From the NCBI GenBank assembly GCA_003024985.2, contig PXIH01S0005912.1: a stretch of 23,748 nt of DNA, one strand, 5' to 3'. The DNA is from Euperipatoides rowelli. Its lineage: Eukaryota; Onychophora; Udeonychophora; Euonychophora; Peripatopsidae. The notes below the pieces were generated by a model. The model made no database searches. It had not been told where the DNA came from and saw only the letters and a program-made list of their open reading frames with translations. Made by a program: the position numbers and the translations under genes. Position 1 is the stretch's first letter. Each line of letters starts with the position of its first letter. Positions 1 to 9,774 of this stretch are shown one piece after another.

Positions 1-94
1 ACAGAATGTCATTGGGAAATGACAGAATGTCATTGGGAAATGACAGAATGTCATTGGGAAATGACAGAATGTCATTGGGAAATGACAGAATGTC
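1..94. repeat. 21-bp minisatellite, cut by window edge
   Basis: Four exact tandem copies of a 21-base unit beginning acagaatgtc are followed by a 10-base partial copy. The array continues off the left edge, so its real length is unknown. The unit is a multiple of three. Frame 1 reads the heptapeptide TECHWEM four times, then runs on to a stop at 124-126. A second plus frame and two minus frames are also open, so this is weak evidence for coding. Just downstream the word gattaggacaa occurs twice (105-115 and 124-134). Confidence 0.9.
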
Positions 95-915
95 AAGAAG
101 ATATGATTAGGACAAATACAATAGATTAGGACAAGGGACAACCTCGCTGGACTATAGTTTGTTGTCCGACATATTTGCATTTGTATTTGTAATGCACAGA
201 TTAGAATATATTTGTTACGGTAGTGGATAATATGCGGATTGCAATGAATAGATTAAACAATCATCGTGTAATAGGCCTAACATAATTAAAAATAACAGAT
301 AACAAATATAGTAATATTTAAAAAAAATATGAAGATGGATTTTCTCTTTTAAATTAATCAAATTGGGGAAAAAGTATGATTTAGGATTATAGCAAAAATT
401 TAAATAAGAATTTTTGAAAATTTGTTGTGAATTTTGACTTCATAAGATGAAATTTCTAAAGGAATTTGAAATGTACTGATAGCTAAATAAAAAGTTAAAA
501 GCTTTTAAACTTTAAATGTGACAGACAAAAAAAAAAAAAGACTAATCCACAAAAAAAAAATATATAACTTTTTTATTTAAATGGAAATAGACCATTAAAA
601 TGGTGAAAGCTTTACAAAAAAAAAAAACACACACAGACACACAAACTGCCCATTCTGTTCTAAATCCCATTTCAGTTCTAAATTAAATTTCCCTTTTTTT
701 AAAATGTTTTATCACAGTTAGGCTATCTTTATTTCAGTCTAAGAAAACCTTGCAATTAGATTCTAGATCTAATTTAATATATATATAAATAAAATTTAAA
801 ATATAGACACTTGTGTGAAAAATTTGATTATATATAGTTGAGCAAAGATTGAATTTCCTTTTATTTATTTTAAAAATAAATAAATAAAAAAAGTTATTTA
901 TTATTAAATTTTTAA
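95..915. other. AT-rich stretch with no recognisable gene
   Basis: This stretch has many A and T homopolymers and no long open frame, RNA gene or transposon signature that I can support. A 7-bp inverted repeat (ggacaac / gttgtcc) lies near 136-173. A TCTAGATCT word lies near 761. Confidence 0.6.
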
Positions 916-1080
916 AATATTTGTCTTTATCTATACCCCCTTAAAACAACATTATCTATTACATGGGCTTGGGGAGATATTTGGTTATGTCATGGTTCAG
1001 AAACGAATACAGCTTGCTATGGTAAACTGTACAATATTCGCTATCGTTGTCAGCTAAAGGCTGGAAATCATATGGACTAA
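916..1080 (+). other. Short cysteine/tryptophan-rich open stretch, possible exon remnant
   Basis: One plus frame is open from 916 to a stop at 1078-1080. It reads a Cys/Trp/Tyr-rich peptide that includes ITWAWGDIWLCHG and, further on, ACYGKLYNIRYRCQ. The composition is unlike the K/I/N/F-rich translations of the surrounding AT-rich DNA, and local GC is higher. The W-x-W...C...C...R-x-R-C spacing loosely recalls a thrombospondin type 1 repeat, but the cysteine spacing does not fit well. No good splice acceptor is visible upstream; candidate AG dinucleotides at about 976 and 1001 lack a strong pyrimidine tract. It could be a decayed exon, part of an old transposon, or chance. Confidence 0.15.
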
Positions 1081-1461
1081 TTGTTTAAATACTTGTAAAG
1101 AATCATAATCAAATTCATCCTTTATGTCATTATGGTCCAAATTGTTTAAAAAAAATATAAATATGAATAACTACAAGCCAAATGACACTCTATTTACAGC
1201 ATAAATCAACATGTCCAAAACAGATGTAGAAACAGTTTTGTCATCAAAATAATTTCAGCCCCACCCTCCAAAAAAAAAAAAAAAAAAATTGAAACATTTT
1301 TTTTTTGTAATCTCAGACGGAGGAAAGAAATAATCTTAATTAAAAAAAAAAATTCTCAAAACAAACTTTATTTAGATATTTACAATATTTTTATTATTAT
1401 TATTGATCTAGGATAAATCCGTTGTACTTCTGATTCTAGTGTTTCTAATAAAAATAGATAG
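1081..1461. other. AT-rich stretch, nothing recognised
   Basis: It contains a 21-base A run near 1270, further A runs near 1340, and a TTATTATTATTATTG microsatellite near 1390. I see no gene or element boundary. Confidence 0.5.
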
Positions 1462-1605
1462 AGAAAAATTCCCCGGTGCGTAATGATGGCAGAATAAATT
1501 TTGCCATTTTCCAGCACCAGGGCTGACTAGGCTTGAACCTAAGATACCTTATATGTGCAACCTCCGGCAACCAACAACCTAGATCAATAAACCACTGTGC
1601 TTCTA
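1462..1605 (-). mobile_element. tRNA-derived SINE, copy 1
   Basis: Read on the minus strand, this has an internal RNA polymerase III promoter layout. A box A-like word AGCACAGTGG lies at 1592-1601 and a box B-like word GGTTCAAGCCT at 1529-1539, about 55 bases apart as in a tRNA. The tRNA-like head is followed by a body containing cagccctggtgctggaaa. Much of that body matches the element at 9775-9900, so the two are likely members of one SINE family. No clear target-site duplication or poly-A tail was found, which suggests an old or truncated copy. SINEs do not encode protein and depend on a LINE for mobility. Confidence 0.6.
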
Positions 1606-1855
1606 AATCTTAATTTTATGTTTAAAACACCTAATAAAAGTATAGAAAAGGATATGACCAATGAACCTCTACAATTGATACACATGGATATTTGTTGCCC
1701 TATGCCATGTCTCTCCATAGGTGGATCAAAGTACCTATATGTTCTAATGGACTCATATACACATAGATATTTTACATATTTTCTTAAAACAAAAAATGAA
1801 GCATTTGAGAAATTCATTGAATTTAAGAATAGACATGAAAATGAGAAAACTGTTC
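1606..1855 (+). mobile_element. Ty1/Copia integrase fossil (fragment)
   Basis: The translation contains EPLQLIHMDICCPMP followed by SIGGSKYLYVLMD and FLKTKNEAFEKFIEF. This is the typical start of the Ty1/Copia integrase core, as in related elements that read LIHSDVCGPM, GGxxYFVTFIDDYSR and YFLKxKSE. It is an isolated piece of about 250 bases with no gag, protease, RT or LTR attached. It ends abruptly against the minus-strand LINE near 1850-1863. It is a broken, evidently old copy. Another Ty1/Copia fossil in the same orientation lies at 16380-18040; whether both belong to one family cannot be told, because they cover different domains. Confidence 0.8.
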
Positions 1856-3399
1856 AATACTGAATGAGATTGTATAGATCCAGAAACGAGATTATAATCC
1901 TGCATTATTTTTAAAGTGTCTAAGTCAATAAGTATCAATCCTCCATTACTAATTAGGAATCTAGTCTTAAAGCTATCTAAGTACTTAAATTTTCCAAAGA
2001 TCAAATTTTGTATCATTTGGTAAATTTTATTAATTTGTTTATTTGTAGTGACATAATAAGGCAAGTAATATACCAATGAAGTGATAACCAATTTGTTAAA
2101 TATTGACACTTTCTCCATCCATCCCAGATATTTAAATTCCCAACTTCTTTCAAATTTGTCTATGCTCCTTGATAAGAAATCAGTAAACCATTTTTTAACA
2201 CCTTGATTATTTCGAATTGGAAAACATATGCCTAAAATCTTATCATGTGTTCCCTGGTAACCTTTAAATTTAATCACTTTGGATCTTTAAATATCATAAA
2301 TATATGATTTAGAAAAATTGACAATTGATCTAGTTATGCTATAGAATTGAGAAAGTATTATGAGAAGATTGTTTAACTCTTTAATACCATCAAGGGCCAA
2401 TGACATGTCATCTAAATATGTGATTATATTGATTTTATTAGTAGTTTCATTAATTGCTAAGCCTTTAATCTCCATATTGATCCTGGTATGTAGTTCAATT
2501 AAATATAGTGTATAGAGTAATGGAGACAAAGGAGCTCCCTGTAGTAAAGAGTTCTTTAATACCTGGAATCTACAAATTACCTTATTGTTAATCACCGATA
2601 TCACTTTACATTCCATAATTTGAATCAAATTAATTGTAAGTTTATTAATTCCCAGATATTTAACAATAATAAATTTCATATATTCCATATTTTAGATTAT
2701 TATATGCATCCTTCATATCAATTTGTGCAATCCATTTATGTTTTTGCTTAGATCTCTTATTGTATAGTGAAAAAATCATGTAATGAAGAATAATAGTCGT
2801 CCTTATATTCCTGTTTTTAATTCCGAAAACTCCTTCAGGGATCAATTGAACCATCACCCTGTTGAGCCTTACTAACACCATCCTTTGTAGGATTTTCATA
2901 TCCTCAATCAATAAAGCAATAGGTCTTGTATTTTCTATAGTTCTACAATTGCAAGTTGTTCCCCCCCCCCCTTTTGGAATAAATTTGAGGTAAGTTTTCC
3001 CCAATTCCTGAAATTTCTGAATATTATTTTGATTGTTTAATAATTCATTAAAGTATTCCAAAAGAACAGTTTGCAGTTGACTATCCATGTTTTTGTAGAA
3101 CACTGATTGAATATTATCAGGCCCAGGAATTGAAAGATCTTTACCTTTTTTTTTATTGTATTCTCTAATTCCATCATTGTAAAATAATTTTCCAAATTGG
3201 AATCTTCCAAACTTTGAACAAGTGTAATATTCTTTGATTTAAAAGACGAAACATTTGGATTAATCAAGAACCTTGAAAATTCCTTATGTTCATTTACCTT
3301 ATTAAAGGGAGATTCTATTTTGTTCACATAATACTCTTGTGTCATATCAACAATTTCCTTGTCAGTGTCATACATAACATCCTCAATCCTAAACGCCAT
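1850..3399 (-). pseudogene. LINE ORF2 reverse transcriptase domain, broken
   Basis: This is the RNA-dependent DNA polymerase core of the LINE. The motifs are in order: IPGPDN near 3115-3135; KFIPKG near 2970; TRPIALL; LIPEGVFGIKNRNI near 2815; IDMKDAYNN (motif A) near 2700-2725; LLQGAPLSPLLYTLYLIEL (motif B) near 2495-2550; ITYLDD (motif C) with YLDD at 2407-2418; and KILGICFP (motif E-like). It ends with a thumb region holding the conserved W and SNGGLILIDL. The segment around 2690-3140 is in a different frame from the rest, and there is an in-frame stop at 2287-2289. An 11-C run at 2961-2971 falls in the KGGGG segment and is a likely slippage point. The C-terminal part beyond the thumb is absent. 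Confidence 0.9.
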
Positions 3400-3471
3400 T
3401 GTTATTTATTGCTTTTTCCTTTTTTAATTATCTTCCCTCTCATTGAATATACTTTTTATAATTATCATTCT

Positions 3472-4460
3472 TCAATTTTGTAATTGTATATTTATTGTTA
3501 ACTTCCTCCAAGTATTGAAGCTATATTTCAAAGTAATCAATTCCTCAACATTGTCTACATTATCTCTTATAATTTGATTAATATTTAAATATGTTATTTC
3601 AATCTCATTATCTATTTGTCGCTTATGAGTAATAGTTATCTTTGCATCAGCTTCATAAATTATTTTTTTAACCACATTCAATCTAACATTAGGTTTAAAG
3701 TTTTTTGAACTGACAATATATATTTCACATAAATTTTTAACTATTTCCTTATTATTAAAATCAGGAATTATACCTCTTCTATAAATACATATTCTATGAT
3801 TGTCATGCAAAGCAATCTGAAGGACCATCATTAAGTAATCTGCATATGGCATTCATTGATATTCCAAACCATATTTCCAATGAGTATTATTCGTAATTAA
3901 AATTCTGTCAAATCTATTTTTATCAATTCTTGTAGGTATTTTATCCACTGTAGTTAGTATAGCTATGTCTTCCATACCATTATAATCCTTGAATTCTCTG
4001 TATTGTTTTTCTCTGGTAGCATTATTTATATTGAAATCTCCAGCTATCAATTTAACACCATTAATACAGGCAATTGCAGTTTGTAAATCCCCCATAAACT
4101 TTATCCTGTCATTGTTCAACAAAGGAATATGGACGTTAAATATTACTGATCCTTGATTATTCATTTGCAATTTTATAAACATTAAACGTTCATTAACTAT
4201 GTTAATAGAAGATATAAAAGTGTTCATATCTTATCTGCCAAAATAGCCAATCCAAGGCAAGATGATTCACTTCTATTCTCATAAATGACAAAATTTTCCT
4301 CCAAGGTTTTCCAAACATTATTCATCTTTTCGGCAGCCAGTTTGGTTTCCTGAAATAATATCATATGTTTGCCTTTATTAACTCTGTTTAATAATATTTT
4401 GGTTTTTCTGTTATTGTTTAATCCTCTTAAGTTCAAAACATGAATTAACAAATGTTGCAT
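3472..4460 (-). pseudogene. LINE ORF2 endonuclease domain (EEP/APE fold), broken
   Basis: This is the N-terminal endonuclease of ORF2, which nicks target DNA to prime reverse transcription. It starts with LNLRGLNNNRKTK (the usual N-R-G-L of LINE endonucleases). FQETK at about 4341-4355 holds the metal-binding glutamate, and GDFN at 4030-4041 holds the catalytic Asp and Asn. Near the end is RFDRILIT, and the place of the usual S-D-H is read as YADYLMM, so the catalytic histidine appears lost. There is a frame change near 4225 and an in-frame stop at 3853-3855 directly before the YADY segment. The C-terminal portion to 3472 looks like the linker to the RT domain. The ORF2 start at 4460 lies about 95 bases after the ORF1 stop. 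Confidence 0.85.
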
Positions 4461-4555
4461 AAGTTTAAATGATAATATACAAAAGCTTCAGCCAAAAACA
4501 TATTCATAATCACAAGCCAACTTTTTTTAAGTAACCTCATTATTACCACTTCCTG

Positions 4556-5786
4556 TCATGGGTGTACTATCCTTAAACTCAGAATGAGATACGCCATGGT
4601 TTTGTTTGAGATTCTACACTTTTTAAGATTATAATTATTTTTACTTACCTTTGAGATTTCTTGTTGTTCAACTTTAAATTTAGCATTTCTCCTATTGCTC
4701 CTACGAACACTCAGTAAAGTATTATCAATTACTGTAAATGCAATGTTTTGCTTCATTTGGTCTAAAGGTTCCGCCATGTTAATTTGAGCTATTATAGTAT
4801 TTGTACCCGGATGTAACTTTTCTTGACTCATTTCCCGTTGTTCATTTGCAGCATCAGTGCCAGATAACTAATTATTTATGGGATTACCAAGATCACTTTT
4901 ACTTGTTTTAGAAATAATTGACTTGTCATTTTTGAGTTATTTTTTTCCTTATACAGAAATTCTTTTTTGCTGATTTTGATCCTCTATTAATTAAGATACT
5001 ATTGATTCTGATATCACTGCTGTTGCATAAGAGAATCTGAGATTTTCCGCCAAACAGTCATCGTGCGAGTCTAAACAAAATGTATTGCATCCAATACATT
5101 TTTTCTTTAAACACTGGTTGCCTCAATGGCCTTTCTCTCTGCATTTTAAGCAAATTGGTTAAACGGCAAACAGTTGAGGATATTCCGCACATAATTAATG
5201 CCTGCCTTTTATCGTAATTAATGCTTCGCCGATCCCACATTAATTATGTGCGGAATATCCTCGACTGTTTGCCGTTTAACCAAGATCCCTTTAACTTTAA
5301 TGACACTTGTTGGTAGACAAATATTAGTCCTATATGTCTCTTTTTCATTTTCAAATTGGATTAAATAAATATATTTTTTAAGCTCATTCTTTACATGTTC
5401 ATAGTTATCAAGTATTGGTAACCAGTGTATGTGCATAAAAACCTTCTCACCTACACCGCCCCAATAAGCTGGAATTACAAACTTATTATTTAACGTAATC
5501 AAATTATCTAAAAACAGTTTATGTTTTTCTTCTTTAACATCAATTCCCAGATATTTATTGTTTCTTGGGTAGTACACACCTGTTAAATTTTCCATTCCAA
5601 TAAGTTCTGCAAACAGCATCTCCTACATCAATATAGGTCTCAGACTCCTCATTAAAGATTGTAATTATAAATCTCTTGTCCGAATAAAATTCTTTCAATT
5701 CTCTATCCCAATAGGGTAGACTTTTCAAAAGTTTTATGTAATTTAGGAAAATTCACACAGTTATCCAATACACTGTCAAAATCCAT
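4556..5786 (-). pseudogene. LINE ORF1 (gag-like, CCHC zinc knuckle), broken
   Basis: This is the nucleic-acid-binding first ORF of the LINE. I place the start at the ATG at 5786 (MDFDSVLDN), because upstream sequence reads as RT of another copy; about 410 codons would reach the stop at 4556. The N-terminal half contains RELKEFYSDKRFIITIF and, after a frame change, NKYLGIDVKEEKHKLF and WLPILDNYEHVKNELKKYI. A C-x2-C-x4-H-x4-C knuckle (CLKC..GH....C) lies at 5111-5152, followed by a second Cys/His cluster (KKCIGCNTFC, then H and C). The tail to 4556 is basic and low-complexity. At least two frame changes and about four stops are visible, one inside the knuckle. The region between the N-terminal half and the knuckle is disturbed by the inverted duplication at 5155-5283. 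Confidence 0.8.
5155..5283. repeat. 46-bp near-perfect inverted repeat inside LINE ORF1
   Basis: The left arm at 5155-5200 and the right arm at 5238-5283 are reverse complements at 45 of 46 positions, separated by a 37-base spacer. The right arm is in frame with ORF1 (reads KRQTVEDIPHIIN on the minus strand). The left arm therefore looks like an inverted copy of that coding segment, placed between it and the zinc knuckle. Such foldback duplications can arise by strand switching during reverse transcription or replication. An assembly artefact cannot be excluded from sequence alone. Confidence 0.9.
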
Positions 5787-5790
5787 TAGA

Positions 5791-6150
5791 TTTTTTGACA
5801 AATTATTAAACCAAATATTATTTTTTTCTCAAGCATTGATCATCGGCTTCCAACTCAGTCGCCATCTTGTGCATGCTCTTTGAAATATGATTTTTGGATC
5901 CAATCACTATAGTTAAATAATCTATAAAGGAGATTAAATTCACATTAAGCGTTTTCCTCCCAATACTCATACACCTGTATTACTTTCCTTTAATTTAATA
6001 CAGAATTCAATCAGATATAAAGAATACAAAAGAGATGACAGGGGTGAACCCTGTAATAACCCATGATTCATCTTGTCAAATTTTAAATAAACCTTATTAT
6101 TTATATATGCTATTGACTTTCAATTTAAATATCACTCTAGTTGTTCCCAA
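5791..6150 (-). pseudogene. Second LINE reverse transcriptase fragment, related family
   Basis: On the minus strand this reads AYINNKVYLKFDKMNHG and then LLQGSPLSSLLYSLYLIEF, clearly homologous to the motif B region of the LINE next door (LLQGAPLSPLLYTLYLIEL). After a stop-containing stretch comes LISFIDYLTIVIGS, in the position of motif C with the second catalytic Asp read as Tyr. Then comes ISKSMHKMATELEADDQCL and KNNIWFN, the usual region after motif C. The N-terminal RT motifs and the endonuclease are not seen. It ends where ORF1 of the neighbouring LINE starts, so two related copies lie head to tail, or one inserted into the other. Confidence 0.75.
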
Positions 6151-6449
6151 CTATTTAAAAATTATGTATTCAATAATAACAGTATTATTATACATTTCAT
6201 TTAAAATTTAAATAAATAAATTAAATTAAAATATTTTGCAAATACTAGAAGTTTATTTGCATTGATTTTGATATGTAGAACGAAAAACCATATCAACTGT
6301 TAGGAATAAGAAGAGGAAAATGATTGGCAAATGTTTAGAGCTATTTCATTGGTTACGGACATACAGTAACTCCCCAGAAAAGTATGAACTCATTTATGTA
6401 TACAACTTTGTTTACAAGATGGATTAAAACGGATCAGAGACCTGTTCCC
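6151..6449. other. AT-rich spacer, nothing recognised
   Basis: Low-complexity AATTAAA words are followed by mixed sequence. I see no gene and no clear 5' end of the LINE fragment. Confidence 0.4.
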
Positions 6450-6600
6450 TAAAAAGTATAAATGAGCTTAATGGCTTGGAAAAAAATGAAGACTTACTGT
6501 GTCCCATCCCCCTTAGATTCGAACCACATCCCAGAGTATTATACACACGTTTGGAGACTGTGATGATTTAATAGACCCACCATGGCCTACACATTCTGAT
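6450..6600 (-). mobile_element. Candidate tRNA-derived SINE
   Basis: A good box B word, GGTTCGAATCT, lies at 6515-6525 on the minus strand, preceded by a tRNA-length head. Box A is poor (near tggtgggtct, about 6577-6588). No tail or target-site duplication was seen. It could be an old SINE or a chance box B. Confidence 0.35.
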
Positions 6601-7485
6601 AATAGTTTAAATAAAATTTCCCTGGCGGATATTTTTAAAACTCAACAAATATTACAAAAAAAAAATCATTATAAGAAAGATTCCACAATGCTTTGATCTG
6701 AGTTCGAGAACTACTAGATACCTGTACATTACAGGCATCTATTCTTATTGTAAACACCTCACATCCCTCACTAATATTTATCTTGTTATTTATTTTTATT
6801 TCATTGAAAATTGTTTAGATATTACTTCTTTTTTAATTATCACGTTACCAATTTTTTTTTAAAAAAAAAAATTATAAATTATAACTAGTAAAAACATTTA
6901 GAAACTTTTTTTAATGTATAATTCCCTCCCCAACCTCACTCACCTCCACCCTTCCCTCGTGTGTACATTTTAACATATATAAATGAATGACAAACAAATT
7001 CTAGATTCTCATTCATTTAACTTCTACTGAAATTACTTTCAGTTTGAGTTTAAAGATATTTTTTAGTCCACACTGTTTATTTAAACATGTTTTTTTTTTC
7101 TTGTTCACAATATAAATGATCTAGATCTATCAGAGACCCTGTTTAATTCAACATTTATGAGACAAACCATCAATACCCCTAGCTAAGCCTAAAGCACACC
7201 TATTGGGCTAGATATTTACTGAGCCATTTCCGAATGGGTAATTATTCTAGCTAAAAAAAGACAGGCTGATTCTGACAACTCGCAGCCTTTTAGTATAAAA
7301 GTCATTACTTTGAACATTAAAATTTTCTAGTTAAGTTATAGATATGAAATTGAAATAAAACGAAGACAATTTATAAATACAAATCTCAACTTTTATATTT
7401 TGGTTGTAGTGATAATATAAATTGATAAAAAATAGGGATAATAATAAAAATTATAAATATAATTAATTTTATTACGATTATAATC
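6601..7485. other. AT-rich stretch without recognised gene
   Basis: There are long A and T runs near 6855-6870 and a C-rich patch near 6920-6960. A TCTAGATCT-like word lies near 7120. No open frame of note and no RNA gene were found. Confidence 0.5.
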
Positions 7486-7806
7486 AAAGACTGCACCACA
7501 TCATTAGTGTAAAAAGTAGCGCACATCATTATTATTAAAGGTGGCACCACATCCTCATTATTAAAGATGGCAACACATTATCATTATAAAAGGTAGCACC
7601 ACATCATCATCAAAGGTGACACCACATCATCATTATCAAAGATTGCACCACATCTTCATTATCAAAGGTGACACCAAATCATCCTTATCAAAGGTGGGCA
7701 CCCCAGGGTTTAGTCATTGCATCATTATTAAAATGGCACCACATTATCAAAGGTGTCACCACATCATCATTATAAGAGGTGGCACCACACCCTATTTATC
7801 AAAGCC
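7486..7806 (+). repeat. Degenerate minisatellite, unit about 27-30 bp
   Basis: About ten or eleven diverged copies of a unit close to caccacatcatcattatca plus aaggtgg follow one another. Units vary in length through gain and loss of the ATC/ATT triplets and divergence of the GGTGGC part. One unit near 7700-7730 contains unrelated sequence. The short plus-strand frame across it (7616-7810) is simply the repeat read through and is not a supported gene. Confidence 0.85.
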
Positions 7807-7959
7807 TTAGATAAAATTTGTTATATGTAGATAAAGTATCAATTTTGAAAAACAGCTTTTTAATATTCAACTAACAATGGAATAATAAAAACATTTTAAG
7901 TTAAATAGGAAAATGTTTTTTTTTTATTATTTTTGAGATAGTAGCCAATTTAAACTTCT

Positions 7960-8765
7960 GACTTTTCTGCTATTGTATACTTTTCTTATGCATTTACTAT
8001 TATCTTTCCAATCCTATTTTGATATCTCTTTCAACACCTCATTTTTCTCTGGTACTTATATATTTCCATGTTCCTCAATTCATTCTTTTTTGTTGTTGTT
8101 TCCATTATCATCACCCAATCCCTCATTCTCTTCCTTATATTTTCATCCTTTTTTCATTCCTTCTAACTTTCTAGCCACTCTAACCTTCTATATATTTATG
8201 TATCTTCATATATCTATTCTTCTGAATTTTTAATTTTTCTCTTTATATTTGTTCTTCCTCTTTTTTTACTCCGTATTGAACTTATTTTTTTCTTATTTAT
8301 TTTCTCTTTGACATTTTTTTCTCTACCTCAAACATATCCACTACCAACTTGTTTACATCCTGATACTTTTCCAACATTCTATTTCTCAATCTATTCTTCT
8401 TTCCCTGTCTTTCTATTTTTTGCCTTTCTCAATTTTCTCTTCTTTTTGTCTTTATTTCAGAACAGTATTTCTTATTGTTTTTTAATTACTTTCTTGTCCT
8501 TGTTTCTCCACTTTTTTTCTTTATTATCCTATTTCTATCTTTATGATTTTCATTTCTATTTTTATGCCATTTCATTTACTTACTTTTGATTTGTCGTTCT
8601 CTTCCTATCTTTCTGTTTTTGTTTTTATTTATCTTTATTTTCTTTATCTCCTAATTTTTCTTATATTTCTTATTTGATCTTCCTTCTCTTCCTTGTTTTC
8701 TAGCTCTATTACTTTTTTCTCTTTCATTCTTTCTATATCGTTTGTTTTATCTTCCTCCTTTTCTT
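7960..8765 (+). repeat. About 800-bp polypyrimidine tract
   Basis: The plus strand is strongly biased to T and C throughout, with irregular TTTCTTTCC-type words and no fixed unit. Two open frames inside it (7973-8233 and 8308-8589) translate to F/S/L/Y-rich low-complexity peptides, as any such tract would, so I do not call genes. Long pyrimidine tracts may adopt triplex structure or come from decayed CT microsatellites. Strand asymmetry ends abruptly near 8765. Confidence 0.8.
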
Positions 8766-8783
8766 ACATACCTACTAACTTGA

Positions 8784-8830
8784 TTTTATAAGTGCTACCA
8801 ACTTGTTAAGTCTTCTTAACTCTTATAAAA
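8784..8830. repeat. Nested inverted repeats at the end of the pyrimidine tract
   Basis: A 9-bp outer stem (ttttataag at 8784-8792, cttataaaa at 8822-8830) encloses a 6-bp inner hairpin (gttaag / cttaac). In AT-rich DNA this could be chance. Confidence 0.35.
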
Positions 8831-9774
8831 GATGTTCTAACTCTTTAATTAAGACTATACAATAACTCAACACTGTTACTGCTCCAGTGGTTAAAGTGGT
8901 TTATCAATCCCTATTTCAACTTCATTGATTTATATATATTTTTGTAAAAAAATTGTTGTTTAATTAATCATTTTGTTATATTCTGTCCAAAAATGCATCA
9001 AAATTCGACTTTTATTCCAATGTATCAAAATATAAATCTTGACGCTGACAGCACGTCTATAATTTTTCCTGAAAAATCTTGCATGAACTCTAGTACTAGT
9101 GGTATTGTTGTCACACCAGACAGCCGTTTTCTTCACAGACCAATCAGAATGCAGATCAATGATTCAAAGCCTGATTTTCTTATTTGCAGTCGGTGGTTTT
9201 TATAAAGGCAGCTCAAAACTAACACAAGTAACAGTTTTTATTTGCATTAAAAAATATAATCTTTAAGAATGTTTAAGAAATATTATTAAAAACTTTGGAA
9301 ATAATAGTTCATTTGTTCTTGTTATTGCCGATATAGTGTAAAGTCAATAAGCTAACGTATAAAAGCCTCCCGGAGTTTCTTTTTTTTTTTGTTGGTGTTT
9401 TCTTAAAATTGACTTCAATCCGAAGAATTATCTCAATTTTATGGATTTTATATTGATGCTAAGAAAGTAACTGTTTTCATTGTTCTTTTTTCTTCTTCTT
9501 CAAAACTTGACTATTTTTCTAAACAATAACGTAATAAAGTCATGACGAGTGTCTGGATCTCAGATATGCATTTATCCAGCCCCTAAACCACCGAGATTTT
9601 ATCCTTTGGCTACGTCAAATTGACGTCAGTTTAGAGATTTTAATTTTTATAATCAACGTAGAAACTTGCAAATTTTTATATGTTTCAGTTTAAATTTTCC
9701 AAATTGATTAATTAAACAAATATTTTTAGGTAAAACTAAACATAAATCAATTAAAAAAAAATTATTGATAAACC
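8831..9774. other. Mostly AT-rich stretch without recognised gene
   Basis: A 70-codon plus frame (8993-9205) has no recognisable domain and overlaps promoter-like words, so I do not call it. A perfect CRE-type octamer TGACGTCA lies at 9621-9628, with a half site at 9612-9617. A TATAAAAG word lies near 9359. No transcript downstream is evident. Confidence 0.45.
9140..9207 (+). promoter_or_regulatory. Promoter-like CCAAT and TATA pair
   Basis: CCAATCAG at 9140-9147 and TATAAAG at 9201-9207 are about 55 bases apart, a spacing seen in animal RNA polymerase II promoters. No coding region or histone/snRNA-like sequence follows within the next few hundred bases. It is therefore either a relic, the promoter of a noncoding RNA, or chance. 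Confidence 0.25.

Larger units (their letters stand above)
1850..5790 (-). mobile_element. APE-type non-LTR retrotransposon (LINE), decayed
   Basis: Read on the minus strand, the order is ORF1 with a CCHC zinc knuckle, then apurinic-type endonuclease, then reverse transcriptase: the standard two-ORF LINE layout. Most of ORF2 stays in one frame, with a few frameshifts and in-frame stops, so decay is moderate. The layout and the words LNLRGLNNNRKTK, GDFNIN, NRNI and GGLILIDLDT look more L1/Tx1-like than CR1 or RTE, but I am not sure of the clade. The 3' part after the RT thumb is missing: the element stops against the Copia integrase fossil, with no 3' UTR or poly-A tail. There is also a 46-bp inverted duplication inside ORF1. 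Confidence 0.9.

Noticed and set aside
7973-8589. Two open plus-strand frames of 86 and 93 codons
   Set aside because: They are low-complexity F/S/L/Y translations of the polypyrimidine tract, with no start context or domain.
8993-9205. 70-codon plus-strand frame as a gene
   Set aside because: No recognisable domain; it contains promoter-like words and ends in a TATA-like region.
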